A stretch of DNA of 17,337 nt from an uncultured Verrucomicrobiota bacterium. GTDB taxonomy: Bacteria; Verrucomicrobiota; Verrucomicrobiae; Verrucomicrobiales; DEV007. The stretch spans positions 1-17,337 of the forward strand of contig CACJBM010000047.1 in NCBI GenBank assembly GCA_902591645.1. The letters run 5' to 3'. Position numbers and translations under genes: made by a program. Each line of letters starts with the position of its first letter. Positions within the stretch are counted from its first letter, which is position 1. The notes beneath the pieces were generated by a model that worked only from the letters and a program-made list of their open reading frames with translations, ran no database searches and was not told where the DNA came from. Shown here in pieces: positions 7,648 through 14,376 of this stretch.

Positions 7648-8442
7648 ATGGACAATGCCGTCGAGAAACACCTCTACGTCATCATGTGGCCGAACTACGC
7701 TCTAGTAGCTTCGAACCTGCCACCGGATGAATTTGGAAAGCACTACACCCTTGGTAGTTCACGCTACTTTCATGGCCAAGTCATTTTCGCTGAGATCGAT
7801 GTCAATTATAGGCATGATTTCCTCAACATAGACAAATACATTGATGAAGTTAAGCCAGACGCATCAGGAGCACCGAAACGAACTAAATTTTTGGCAACTT
7901 ATAGAGTACTTGAACACATTGAACTTTCAGCATTCCAAGAGCTCTATGTCACTTCGGCCATAGGTAAGGTACTGAAGCTAGAAAGTGCTCCTTATGAAAA
8001 AGAACATGATTCAGGATATCTAAGAACTTTTCAAGAACTTGCCCCAATGCGATCGATCGTCCTTTCGTGGATGACACCCTTAGAATTTGGTGAGCATATC
8101 ACTGATCCGGACCAACCGAAATCGGCACCTAAAGTTCTTTTCAATCAGATCGATTTTGATATTGATGAATTTCTTACGGAACTTGAATCGGATCCTTTTC
8201 ACAAATCACCAATACCTAATGTCCACGCACATAAACTCCGCGAACAAATTCTCGAAGCAAAATCAAGACCTGAAAAGGGCCTCAAAGGAATTAGCTTGGA
8301 CGCTGCTTTCGGGAGAATTCCTTTCACTCAACACCGGACCGGTTTCTGGATAGCCCATCACAAAGAATTACTGTTTTATCCTATACCTACAATAGATCAA
8401 CTAAAAGAAGAGCACTGGGATTGGTATAAGTCCCTCGATTAA
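7648..8442 (+). CDS. Conserved-looking protein of unknown function (264 aa)
   Basis: I do not recognise this protein. It has 264 residues, no signal peptide, no membrane segment and no coiled coil, so it is probably cytoplasmic. It is rich in aromatic residues and histidine, with an alternating pattern near the N-terminus (HLYVIMWPNYALVASNLPP) and a Trp/His-rich C-terminus (HRTGFWIAHHKELLFYPIP, then HWDWYK). No nucleotide-binding loop, metal motif or enzyme signature is evident. Codon use and length suggest a real gene. A perfect TTGACA lies at 7614-7619 and TATATAAG at 7627-7634, but their spacing is too short to pair. The ATG at 7648 has no strong Shine-Dalgarno. It lies 48 bases after the amidase on the same strand and is convergent with the phosphofructokinase gene. 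Confidence 0.8.
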   Translation: MDNAVEKHLYVIMWPNYALVASNLPPDEFGKHYTLGSSRYFHGQVIFAEIDVNYRHDFLNIDKYIDEVKPDASGAPKRTKFLATYRVLEHIELSAFQELYVTSAIGKVLKLESAPYEKEHDSGYLRTFQELAPMRSIVLSWMTPLEFGEHITDPDQPKSAPKVLFNQIDFDIDEFLTELESDPFHKSPIPNVHAHKLREQILEAKSRPEKGLKGISLDAAFGRIPFTQHRTGFWIAHHKELLFYPIPTIDQLKEEHWDWYKSLD

Positions 8443-8447
8443 TCGAG
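8434..8447. repeat. Perfect 14-bp palindrome between convergent genes
   Basis: CTCGATTAATCGAG is identical on both strands. It spans the stop codon (TAA at 8440-8442) of the 264-residue protein and lies ten bases from the end of the phosphofructokinase gene. As RNA it could form a five-base-pair stem with a TTAA loop, with no U tract after it, so it is not a convincing intrinsic terminator. Confidence 0.5.
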
Positions 8448-8456
8448 CTTGTGTTA

Positions 8457-9677
8457 TTAATGCCCCGCTACCTTGCCGGTCTTGGGTTGACCGATAGCCG
8501 ATAGCAATTCGCCAAACCAAGGCTCATCAATATCAAATGGCTTGCCGCCGGCAATCCTTGAAAAATCAATGATGGACATTTCCCCCTGATTGTCAGCATC
8601 AAGACCCGCAACGCCACTCTTGCCTGCCAGTGCCGCTTCAGCCGCAGCAGCAGCGCTCCTCTTGATTAATTCAAGGTCCCTATCATTTGGTCTTGCTGCT
8701 CGAGCAAAATAACCGCTCTTTTGAACCAGTACTTTGTCCGCTGAAAGAGAGTCCTTGAGCCTCGATGCGAACCACTTCCCAGGGTTTAACTCATCCAGTC
8801 TGACGTGCCCAAAAGCGTCCCTTCGTAGTTCCTCTCCGGCCGCCTCCTTTTCACGAATGATAGCATCAGTGCCCGCACCTTCACTCAAGAAGATATTCAC
8901 ACAGTCATTATCGTCCATGAGTTGATTGAGACGAACAAGCTCAGATTCAAGATCCAATTCCATTTCCGGAACCCAAACCGCATGCACGTCCCACCTCTCT
9001 CGACACACATTAATCTCAGGCAACCATCTATAAGCGTCTAAGCGTTTTCTATAATCACTAGCTGCTGCAGCTGTAAGCCATCCACAATGACGCCCCATCA
9101 CCTCGTGAATTATCAGCTGGCGTGTACTCGTCGTATTCTCATTTGCAACATTCTCAAAAAACAATGCGCTCTGCTCCGCTGCGGTCCATGCACCGAGCGT
9201 CTGATCAATAGGGAAAACATCGTTATCAACTGTCTTGGGCAGCCCCACAACTGTCAGGCCATAACCATTATCCTCCAAATATTTCGCCAAATCTGCTGCC
9301 GTCGTGTTTGTATCATCTCCCCCAATCGTATGTAAGATATCCACATTATCGGATTTTAGTTGCTCCGCTGCAATTTGAAGAGGTTCTTGTCCCTCATTAA
9401 CTAGGCCACGATTCGTGCAGTCCTTAACATTGGTCAGCTTGACTCGACTATTACCAATCGCACTACCACCAAAATCAAAAAGAACATCGTAATTTTTTTT
9501 CACCTCTTCGCCAAAGACAATGGACTTACCAAGAAGCAAGCCCTGATACCCGTTCAGATATCCTATCAGTTCGGCATCGGGAATAAGTTCATTATAACGC
9601 TCTATTAGAGCACCAATAGATGAAGATAAACAGGGAGCAATGCCCCCAGCAGTTAAGAATGCGATTTTCTTTGACAT
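8457..9677 (-). CDS. pfp: Pyrophosphate-dependent 6-phosphofructokinase
   Basis: Catalyses the reversible conversion of fructose-6-phosphate and PPi to fructose-1,6-bisphosphate and phosphate in the cytoplasm. The 406-residue length and the opening KKIAFLTAGGIAPCLSSSIG closely resemble the characterised Propionibacterium-type PPi enzyme (about 404 residues). Diagnostic residues: GGDD (119-122), where the second Asp replaces the Gly that ATP-dependent enzymes use to fit ATP, and PKTVDND (147-153), where Lys replaces the Gly of the ATP enzymes. The substrate motif MGRHCG (194-199) and the C-terminal VQKSGYFARAA, RIAGGKPF and IGQP are also present. The start is the ATG at 9677, with no clear Shine-Dalgarno. 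It is divergent from the aldolase and kinase genes, with a 137-base shared upstream region, so one control region may serve the whole glycolytic block. Confidence 0.96.
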   Translation of the reverse strand: MSKKIAFLTAGGIAPCLSSSIGALIERYNELIPDAELIGYLNGYQGLLLGKSIVFGEEVKKNYDVLFDFGGSAIGNSRVKLTNVKDCTNRGLVNEGQEPLQIAAEQLKSDNVDILHTIGGDDTNTTAADLAKYLEDNGYGLTVVGLPKTVDNDVFPIDQTLGAWTAAEQSALFFENVANENTTSTRQLIIHEVMGRHCGWLTAAAASDYRKRLDAYRWLPEINVCRERWDVHAVWVPEMELDLESELVRLNQLMDDNDCVNIFLSEGAGTDAIIREKEAAGEELRRDAFGHVRLDELNPGKWFASRLKDSLSADKVLVQKSGYFARAARPNDRDLELIKRSAAAAAEAALAGKSGVAGLDADNQGEMSIIDFSRIAGGKPFDIDEPWFGELLSAIGQPKTGKVAGH

Positions 9678-9814
9678 ATTATTGGATCTTGAGTCTTTCT
9701 ACTTCACTTTTGCTAGCAAATTCGTGCAGATTAGCCGTCTTTTTGCCATGCGCAAGCTTATGCATCTACCTAACCTTGACGTATAAGGAACAAACCACTA
9801 ACTTCGCGGCCAAT

Positions 9815-10849
9815 ATGCCTATAGCAACCCCATCACAATTCGCAACCATGTTAGACGCCGCCCAAGAGGGTGGTTACGCTTATCCAGCCATTAATTGCTC
9901 GAGTATCACAACACTAAACGCAGCATTAAAGGGATTCGCAGACAATAAGTCCGATGGTATCATCCAATTCTCAACTGGTGCAGGACAATTTGCCTCGGGA
10001 CTAAATAATAAAGATGCAACAAGGGGCACCATTATCTTAGCAGAAGCAGCCCATGCCTTGGCAGAACAATATGATGTCCTCATTGGCCTTAACACTGATC
10101 ACTGCCAACCTGAAACTGCAGAATCCTTTTTAGATCCATTAATCGAAGCCACTGCGGCCAGAAGAGCAAAAGGCGAAAATAACTTGTTCCAAAATCATAT
10201 GCTCGACGCATCTATTCTTCCTTTAGAGGAAAATATGGCTATTTCGCAAACCTATTTGAAGAAATGTGCAGAGCATGAAATTATACTTGAAGTCGAAGCC
10301 GGTGTAGTGGGTGGTGAAGAAGATGGAGCCGCTGGATCAGAAGACACTCCTGACGAAGATCTCTACACAACTCCTGAAGACATGGTAGCCGTTCATGAGG
10401 CCTTAGCCGATCTCGGACGCTTTACTTTTGCTGCCACTTTCGGCAATGTTCATGGCCATTATAAGCCTGGCGCAGTAAAGCTGAAACCTGAAATACTAAA
10501 GGAAGGTCAGAGCGCTGTTCAGGAAAAGTACGGGGATACATCAGAATTTGATCTCGTCTTTCATGGAGGATCTGGAAGCCTCTTATCAGAGATAAGAGAA
10601 ACTCTCGACTATGGTGTGGTGAAAATGAATGTAGATACAGACACGCAGTATGCATTTTCCAGACCCATAGCCGGACACATGCTCAGTAATTATGATGGTG
10701 TTCTTAAAGTTGATGGAGAAATAGGTAACAAAAAAGTATACGATCCCCGAGCTTACCTTAAAGCTGGCGAGCAAGCTATGGCTGACAGAGTAGGACAAGC
10801 ATGTGCTGATTTGTTATCTGTAGATAAAACAATCATCAAAGAAGCTTAG
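9815..10849 (+). CDS. fba: Fructose-bisphosphate aldolase, class II (type A)
   Basis: A zinc aldolase that cleaves fructose-1,6-bisphosphate into dihydroxyacetone phosphate and glyceraldehyde-3-phosphate. The frame is open further upstream, but the ATG at 9815 is chosen: the product then has 344 residues and begins MPIATPSQFATMLDAAQE, matching the family start, whereas the extension would overlap the phosphofructokinase gene. Motifs: NTDHC (93-97, catalytic Asp95 and zinc ligand His96), LEVEAGVVGGEEDG (158-171), GNVHG (210-214, His213), FHGGSGS (249-255, His250 and phosphate loop) and NVDTDTQYAFSRP (272-284), which marks the longer type A enzymes such as E. coli FbaA. It probably forms an operon with the ROK kinase 23 bases downstream and is divergent from the PPi-dependent phosphofructokinase, its partner in glycolysis. 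Confidence 0.95.
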   Translation: MPIATPSQFATMLDAAQEGGYAYPAINCSSITTLNAALKGFADNKSDGIIQFSTGAGQFASGLNNKDATRGTIILAEAAHALAEQYDVLIGLNTDHCQPETAESFLDPLIEATAARRAKGENNLFQNHMLDASILPLEENMAISQTYLKKCAEHEIILEVEAGVVGGEEDGAAGSEDTPDEDLYTTPEDMVAVHEALADLGRFTFAATFGNVHGHYKPGAVKLKPEILKEGQSAVQEKYGDTSEFDLVFHGGSGSLLSEIRETLDYGVVKMNVDTDTQYAFSRPIAGHMLSNYDGVLKVDGEIGNKKVYDPRAYLKAGEQAMADRVGQACADLLSVDKTIIKEA

Positions 10850-10872
10850 TACTAACAAAAAATTATTACCCG

Positions 10873-11886
10873 ATGGAAGGATCGACTCATTTCGTCGGAT
10901 TAGATATCGGCGGCACTACAGTTAAAGCTGCCCTGCTCAATGAGAGCGGCAGGCAAGTCGGCGATGGTGTCGAGGTTCGTTCACATGGGAGCGACGGATA
11001 CAAGGCGACGTTCAAACAGTTACGATCTGCCATTGATCAATTGTGCTCTGATAATTCAATTGAATCTTCCAACATCACAGCTGTAGGGATAGATGTTCCG
11101 GCCCCGTCCTCTGATGGAGTAATATGGGGACAGGCCAATCTGAATGAAGACTGGGTAGGCACAAATATTCGAGACGAATTTTCTAAAGAAATTCACCGAC
11201 CATGTTATATGACAAATGACGGTAACGCTGCTGCTTATGGTGAATGGATCTTGCGTCCAGGACACGATGGCCCTCTACTTTTTGTGGCACCAGGGACCGG
11301 GCTCGGTGGAGGATTTGTTCTTGGCAAGGGACAATTATATGAAGGATGCAATGGTTTAGCAATGGAGATAGGCGCCATCTCTGTCCCTTTCAGAGAAGAA
11401 GACGGCAGCCTCCCTGAGTGCGCAGGCAAGGGACCAGGATCTCTCGAGGCTTGGGTCTCACTGGTCGCCCTAAGAAGACGCCTCAAAATTGAATTGGATA
11501 AAAGCGAAAATTCCAGTCATCCACTCGCGGAAGAACAAATCAGCATTGAAGAAAAGGCCTTTCAGTTACGGGACTATTGTGAAAATGAGGATCCGCTAGC
11601 AAGGTCACTTTTCCAGAAACAAGCACACATATTGGGGTGGGCAATGGGTGACCAAGCAAGTGAACTGGATCCTGGATTAATTGTGATTGGTGGGGGCTTG
11701 GCAGAGACTGGATTCCGTGACTGGTATCTAGAAAATGTAAGGCTTGGATTCGAAGAAAGGGCTCCATCCTTTTATGTGAATTCACCGATACCTCCACACG
11801 GAGTCACTACTAGATTCGATTGGGCCGTTGGTGGCGATTATGCAGCGGCAATTGGCGTTGCACACAAAGCCATGGAACTTGTTTAA
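10873..11886 (+). CDS. ROK-family sugar kinase (glucokinase-like) with degenerate zinc site
   Basis: A 337-residue ROK protein that probably phosphorylates a hexose; glucose is a reasonable guess given the glycolytic neighbours, but the substrate cannot be read from sequence. Motifs: phosphate-1 loop DIGGTTVKAA (11-20), TNDGNAAAYGEW with catalytic Asp116, phosphate-2 GTGLGGGF (141-148) and a C-terminal adenosine-type IVIGGGLAE. There is no N-terminal helix-turn-helix, so it is a kinase and not a repressor. The usual ExGH is EIGA (His replaced by Ala168), and the CxCGxxGCxE zinc motif reads CAGKGPGSLE (183-192), keeping only the first Cys and the Glu. The ATG at 10873 lacks a good Shine-Dalgarno; the 23-base gap to fba suggests co-transcription. 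It could instead be an N-acetyl-sugar or fructose kinase. Confidence 0.9.
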   Translation: MEGSTHFVGLDIGGTTVKAALLNESGRQVGDGVEVRSHGSDGYKATFKQLRSAIDQLCSDNSIESSNITAVGIDVPAPSSDGVIWGQANLNEDWVGTNIRDEFSKEIHRPCYMTNDGNAAAYGEWILRPGHDGPLLFVAPGTGLGGGFVLGKGQLYEGCNGLAMEIGAISVPFREEDGSLPECAGKGPGSLEAWVSLVALRRRLKIELDKSENSSHPLAEEQISIEEKAFQLRDYCENEDPLARSLFQKQAHILGWAMGDQASELDPGLIVIGGGLAETGFRDWYLENVRLGFEERAPSFYVNSPIPPHGVTTRFDWAVGGDYAAAIGVAHKAMELV

Positions 11887-11911
11887 GATTAAATTAAAAC
11901 AATCCTTTTGC

Positions 11912-12136
11912 TCAACGATCGCCTTTCATCCGTTCAAACATTTGGTTGAACTTTTTATCTTCACGCTCTGCCCATCGGGCCCGAGTCTCTTGCCACTTAC
12001 GAGAGTATTCCCCAGAAAATAAACGAGGACCTTTTAAAGTTCTCTCAGGAGGGATACCGAACTCAGTATCTTTAGTTTTACAGCAAGGAAAATAAAAGAT
12101 GCAAGTCAGCGCTACAAAAATATATCTTAATTTCAA
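11912..12136 (-). CDS. Small putative secreted protein (74 aa)
   Basis: It starts at a TTG at 12136, 41 bases after the stop of the oxidoreductase gene and on the same strand, so it may be the last gene of that transcript. The first 20 residues form a typical export signal (KLRY followed by IFVALTCIFYFPCC). The Cys pair at 19-20 might be a lipidation site, but the preceding residues (YFP) do not match a standard lipobox. The remaining 54 residues are charged, with FGIPPERTLKGPRLFSGEYSRKW followed by an Arg/Lys/Glu-rich helix. I recognise no family. A short ORF with a TTG start could be spurious; the signal-like N-terminus is the main reason to keep it. Confidence 0.5.
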   Translation of the reverse strand: MKLRYIFVALTCIFYFPCCKTKDTEFGIPPERTLKGPRLFSGEYSRKWQETRARWAEREDKKFNQMFERMKGDR

Positions 12137-12177
12137 TTTTCTTTTGCCTTATAAAATATAGAGGAGTCTAAGCTCAG

Positions 12178-13500
12178 TTAAACTTCCCAACCTTTGCGGT
12201 ATTCCCTTTTAACAATCGACGCCGCTTCCGGCGCATTTGTAGCACGAAGGTTTGGCCCATCCCATTCGATTCTCTTGCCAAGCCTAACTGCAAGATTCCC
12301 CAGAAGCACCGTCTCTGTGAAAGGACCAGAATGAGCGAATCCAGAAAGGGGCTCACTACCTACTCCGCGAATAGCATCAATCCATTCTTGGTCTTCGTTC
12401 TTTACTCTCGGTATTGTCTTGTCCGGATTCACGCTCTCGATAAGATCTTCGGGGGTTGTTTTCCACTTCTGACTGTTACGATTAAAGAGAAATTTACCCT
12501 TATCTCCTATTATTATCAGATCAAACTTCTTTGCGTTGGATGGATTTACAATCGTTCCTTCAAAGACAGACGCCTCAGGCATGTGGCCCCCATCATACCA
12601 AACGTATGGCATCTTATGGCTATACTTTCCTTCAGGAAAAGTATAAGTGACAATGGATTTATTAGGGCCGGAATGAATTGAGTTTCCTTGCTGCTTAGCC
12701 TCAACGGCCACGGGATGCTTAAGGTCAAGAGCCCAGAAAGGCATGTCCATAATGTGGCATCCCATGTCCCCTAATGCACCTGTTCCAAAGTCCCACCAGC
12801 CCCTCCATTTAAATGGGGCATAGCCGGAGTTATAATCCCGCATTGGAGCGGGGCCTATCCATTGATCCCAGTTCATGCTCTTTGGAATTTCCTGAGCCGG
12901 GAGAGCATTCTTAACACCTTGAGGCCAAATGGGACGGTTCGTCCAAGCATGAACTTCCTTCACCTTACCAATGACTCCTGCCCTTATAAGCTCGACGGCG
13001 CGGCGGATCGGTTCACCTGCATGCGCCTGATTGCCCATTTGTGTTATGACCTTATTTTTGGCAGCTTCAAGCGTGAGCGTTCTTGCTTCCCATATAGAAT
13101 GCGTTAAGGGCTTCTGAACATATGTATGCTTACCCATTTTAATTGCAGCCAATGCGGCATGAAAATGCATATGATCAGGAGTCGAAACGGTTACCGCATC
13201 TATGCTCTTGCCAAGCTTATCAAACAATTTTCGGTAATCAGAAAACCCCTTAGCTCCTGGATACTTTTTAACAGCACCATTGAGGCGACCAGCATCGACA
13301 TCACACAAACCTACGATGTCCGCTCCTGCTCCCTTGGCTCCTGCTATATCACTAGCACCCTTCCCTCCTGCTCCGATCCCTGCGACTGCCACACGTTCAT
13401 TAGCACCAAAGACACGGCTTGGAACAACCTGAAAAGCGAAAGCGCTCAAAGCGCTAGATTTTACAAATTTACGGCGAGATAACTTGGAAATAGAAGACAT
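12178..13500 (-). CDS. Tat-exported Gfo/Idh/MocA family oxidoreductase
   Basis: A 440-residue NAD(P)-dependent dehydrogenase or glycosidase-like protein. The N-terminus has a twin-arginine signal (SRRKFVKSSALSAFAF, Arg9-Arg10), so it is folded with its cofactor before export to the periplasm. The Rossmann domain shows GIGAGGKG (41-48) and CDVD (66-69). TPDHMHFHAA (107-116) and QKPLTHS (129-135) are the catalytic-domain boundary motifs, with Gln replacing the Glu of the more common EKP. The C-terminal domain contains a planctomycete/verrucomicrobial signature, WWDFGTGALGDMGCHIMD (235-252), with candidate catalytic Asp245 and His249. Such proteins usually act on plant- or algal-derived sugars, and some are related to GH109 glycosidases. 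The substrate is unknown. The start is the ATG at 13500; it may be co-transcribed with the small secreted protein downstream. Confidence 0.93.
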   Translation of the reverse strand: MSSISKLSRRKFVKSSALSAFAFQVVPSRVFGANERVAVAGIGAGGKGASDIAGAKGAGADIVGLCDVDAGRLNGAVKKYPGAKGFSDYRKLFDKLGKSIDAVTVSTPDHMHFHAALAAIKMGKHTYVQKPLTHSIWEARTLTLEAAKNKVITQMGNQAHAGEPIRRAVELIRAGVIGKVKEVHAWTNRPIWPQGVKNALPAQEIPKSMNWDQWIGPAPMRDYNSGYAPFKWRGWWDFGTGALGDMGCHIMDMPFWALDLKHPVAVEAKQQGNSIHSGPNKSIVTYTFPEGKYSHKMPYVWYDGGHMPEASVFEGTIVNPSNAKKFDLIIIGDKGKFLFNRNSQKWKTTPEDLIESVNPDKTIPRVKNEDQEWIDAIRGVGSEPLSGFAHSGPFTETVLLGNLAVRLGKRIEWDGPNLRATNAPEAASIVKREYRKGWEV

Positions 13501-13589
13501 TAAATGAAATTGTTGAATTTGAGACCAATAAGATGACTTATGAGACTATTAATCTCAATACTGAAAAAAAATAATATCTTCATTAAATT

Positions 13590-14240
13590 TTATTCAATTA
13601 AAAGCTGCATGGAGTTCCAATCATCCAAAGTGTCGACATCATTGAATTCTTCCAATAAAGTATATTCCAAGTCCAAGGAAACAGCTCGATCTAGACTTTG
13701 CTCCAGAACCTTCGAGGTGCTCCAAGGTATACTCCTAAATACCGATAATCCTAAATTGCTCCTCATTCCAACGAGGTAATAGCCACCATCAAAGGATGGA
13801 CCAAAAACTATAGATCGTTCACTTGATAGACTCGCCAAAGCGCGTTCTATCGTTCTGCTATCTATTTCAATGCAATCAGTGCCTATCGCTATAATCTTCT
13901 CATAATCCAAAGAAAAAGCCTTCTCAAAAGCACTTTGGAGGCGATGACCTAAGCCCCCATCCGATTGGGCCCAAAAAATATGCCGGTTTAGATCGGTAAA
14001 ACCTAAATCATCGAGTTCTTTTTTAATCCAATCCTTCATTTCATCTTCTTTCTCTATTGGGTCAAAAACCCAACAAATACGCACTAATTGACTGTAAATT
14101 GGTGAAATTTGCTTAATGACCCTCTGAACAAGAATTTTATAAATTTCGGCTGCTTTTTCAGCTCCAATATCATTGGCTAAACGAGTTTTAACTCGCCCAG
14201 GTTCTGGCCATTTCAGAAAAATTAAGAGTAAATTAGTCAA
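13590..14240 (-). CDS. DUF2064 / TIGR04282-type glycosyltransferase-like protein
   Basis: A 216-residue cytoplasmic protein with the GT-A or nucleotidyltransferase-like fold. Family motifs in order: FLKWPEPGRVKTRLA (8-22; the N-terminal nucleotide-binding loop), AQSDGGLGHRL (91-101), IGTDC (119-123; the metal-binding Asp), GPSFDGGYYLVGM (147-159) and IPWST (171-175). The length fits the family (about 200-230). Start: TTG at 14240; the frame has a stop five codons further upstream and no ATG. No Shine-Dalgarno is visible. It reads away from ftsK across a 136-base AT-rich gap. The exact donor and acceptor are not known for this family. The 89-base gap to the oxidoreductase gene (13501-13589) contains nothing I recognise. 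Confidence 0.88.
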   Translation of the reverse strand: MTNLLLIFLKWPEPGRVKTRLANDIGAEKAAEIYKILVQRVIKQISPIYSQLVRICWVFDPIEKEDEMKDWIKKELDDLGFTDLNRHIFWAQSDGGLGHRLQSAFEKAFSLDYEKIIAIGTDCIEIDSRTIERALASLSSERSIVFGPSFDGGYYLVGMRSNLGLSVFRSIPWSTSKVLEQSLDRAVSLDLEYTLLEEFNDVDTLDDWNSMQLLIE

Positions 14241-14376
14241 ATGTATCAGAAATGTTAATTATTATGAATAATTAGATATTTTTTGATTATTATCTAATTT
14301 TCGCCTAATTTCTCCACAGGATTCGCAAATAATTTATAAAACCGGCGTGAATCCGCAAAGGTTTTAATAATTTTTA

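Noticed and set aside
9776..9804. TTGACG and TAACTT 17 bases apart as the aldolase promoter
   Set aside because: The -10 is poor (three of six) and the transcript start would fall about four bases before the start codon.
9620..9814. N-terminal extension of the aldolase frame upstream of the ATG at 9815
   Set aside because: It overlaps the start of the phosphofructokinase gene on the other strand, encodes a hydrophobic-looking unrelated segment, and the family N-terminus begins at the internal ATG.
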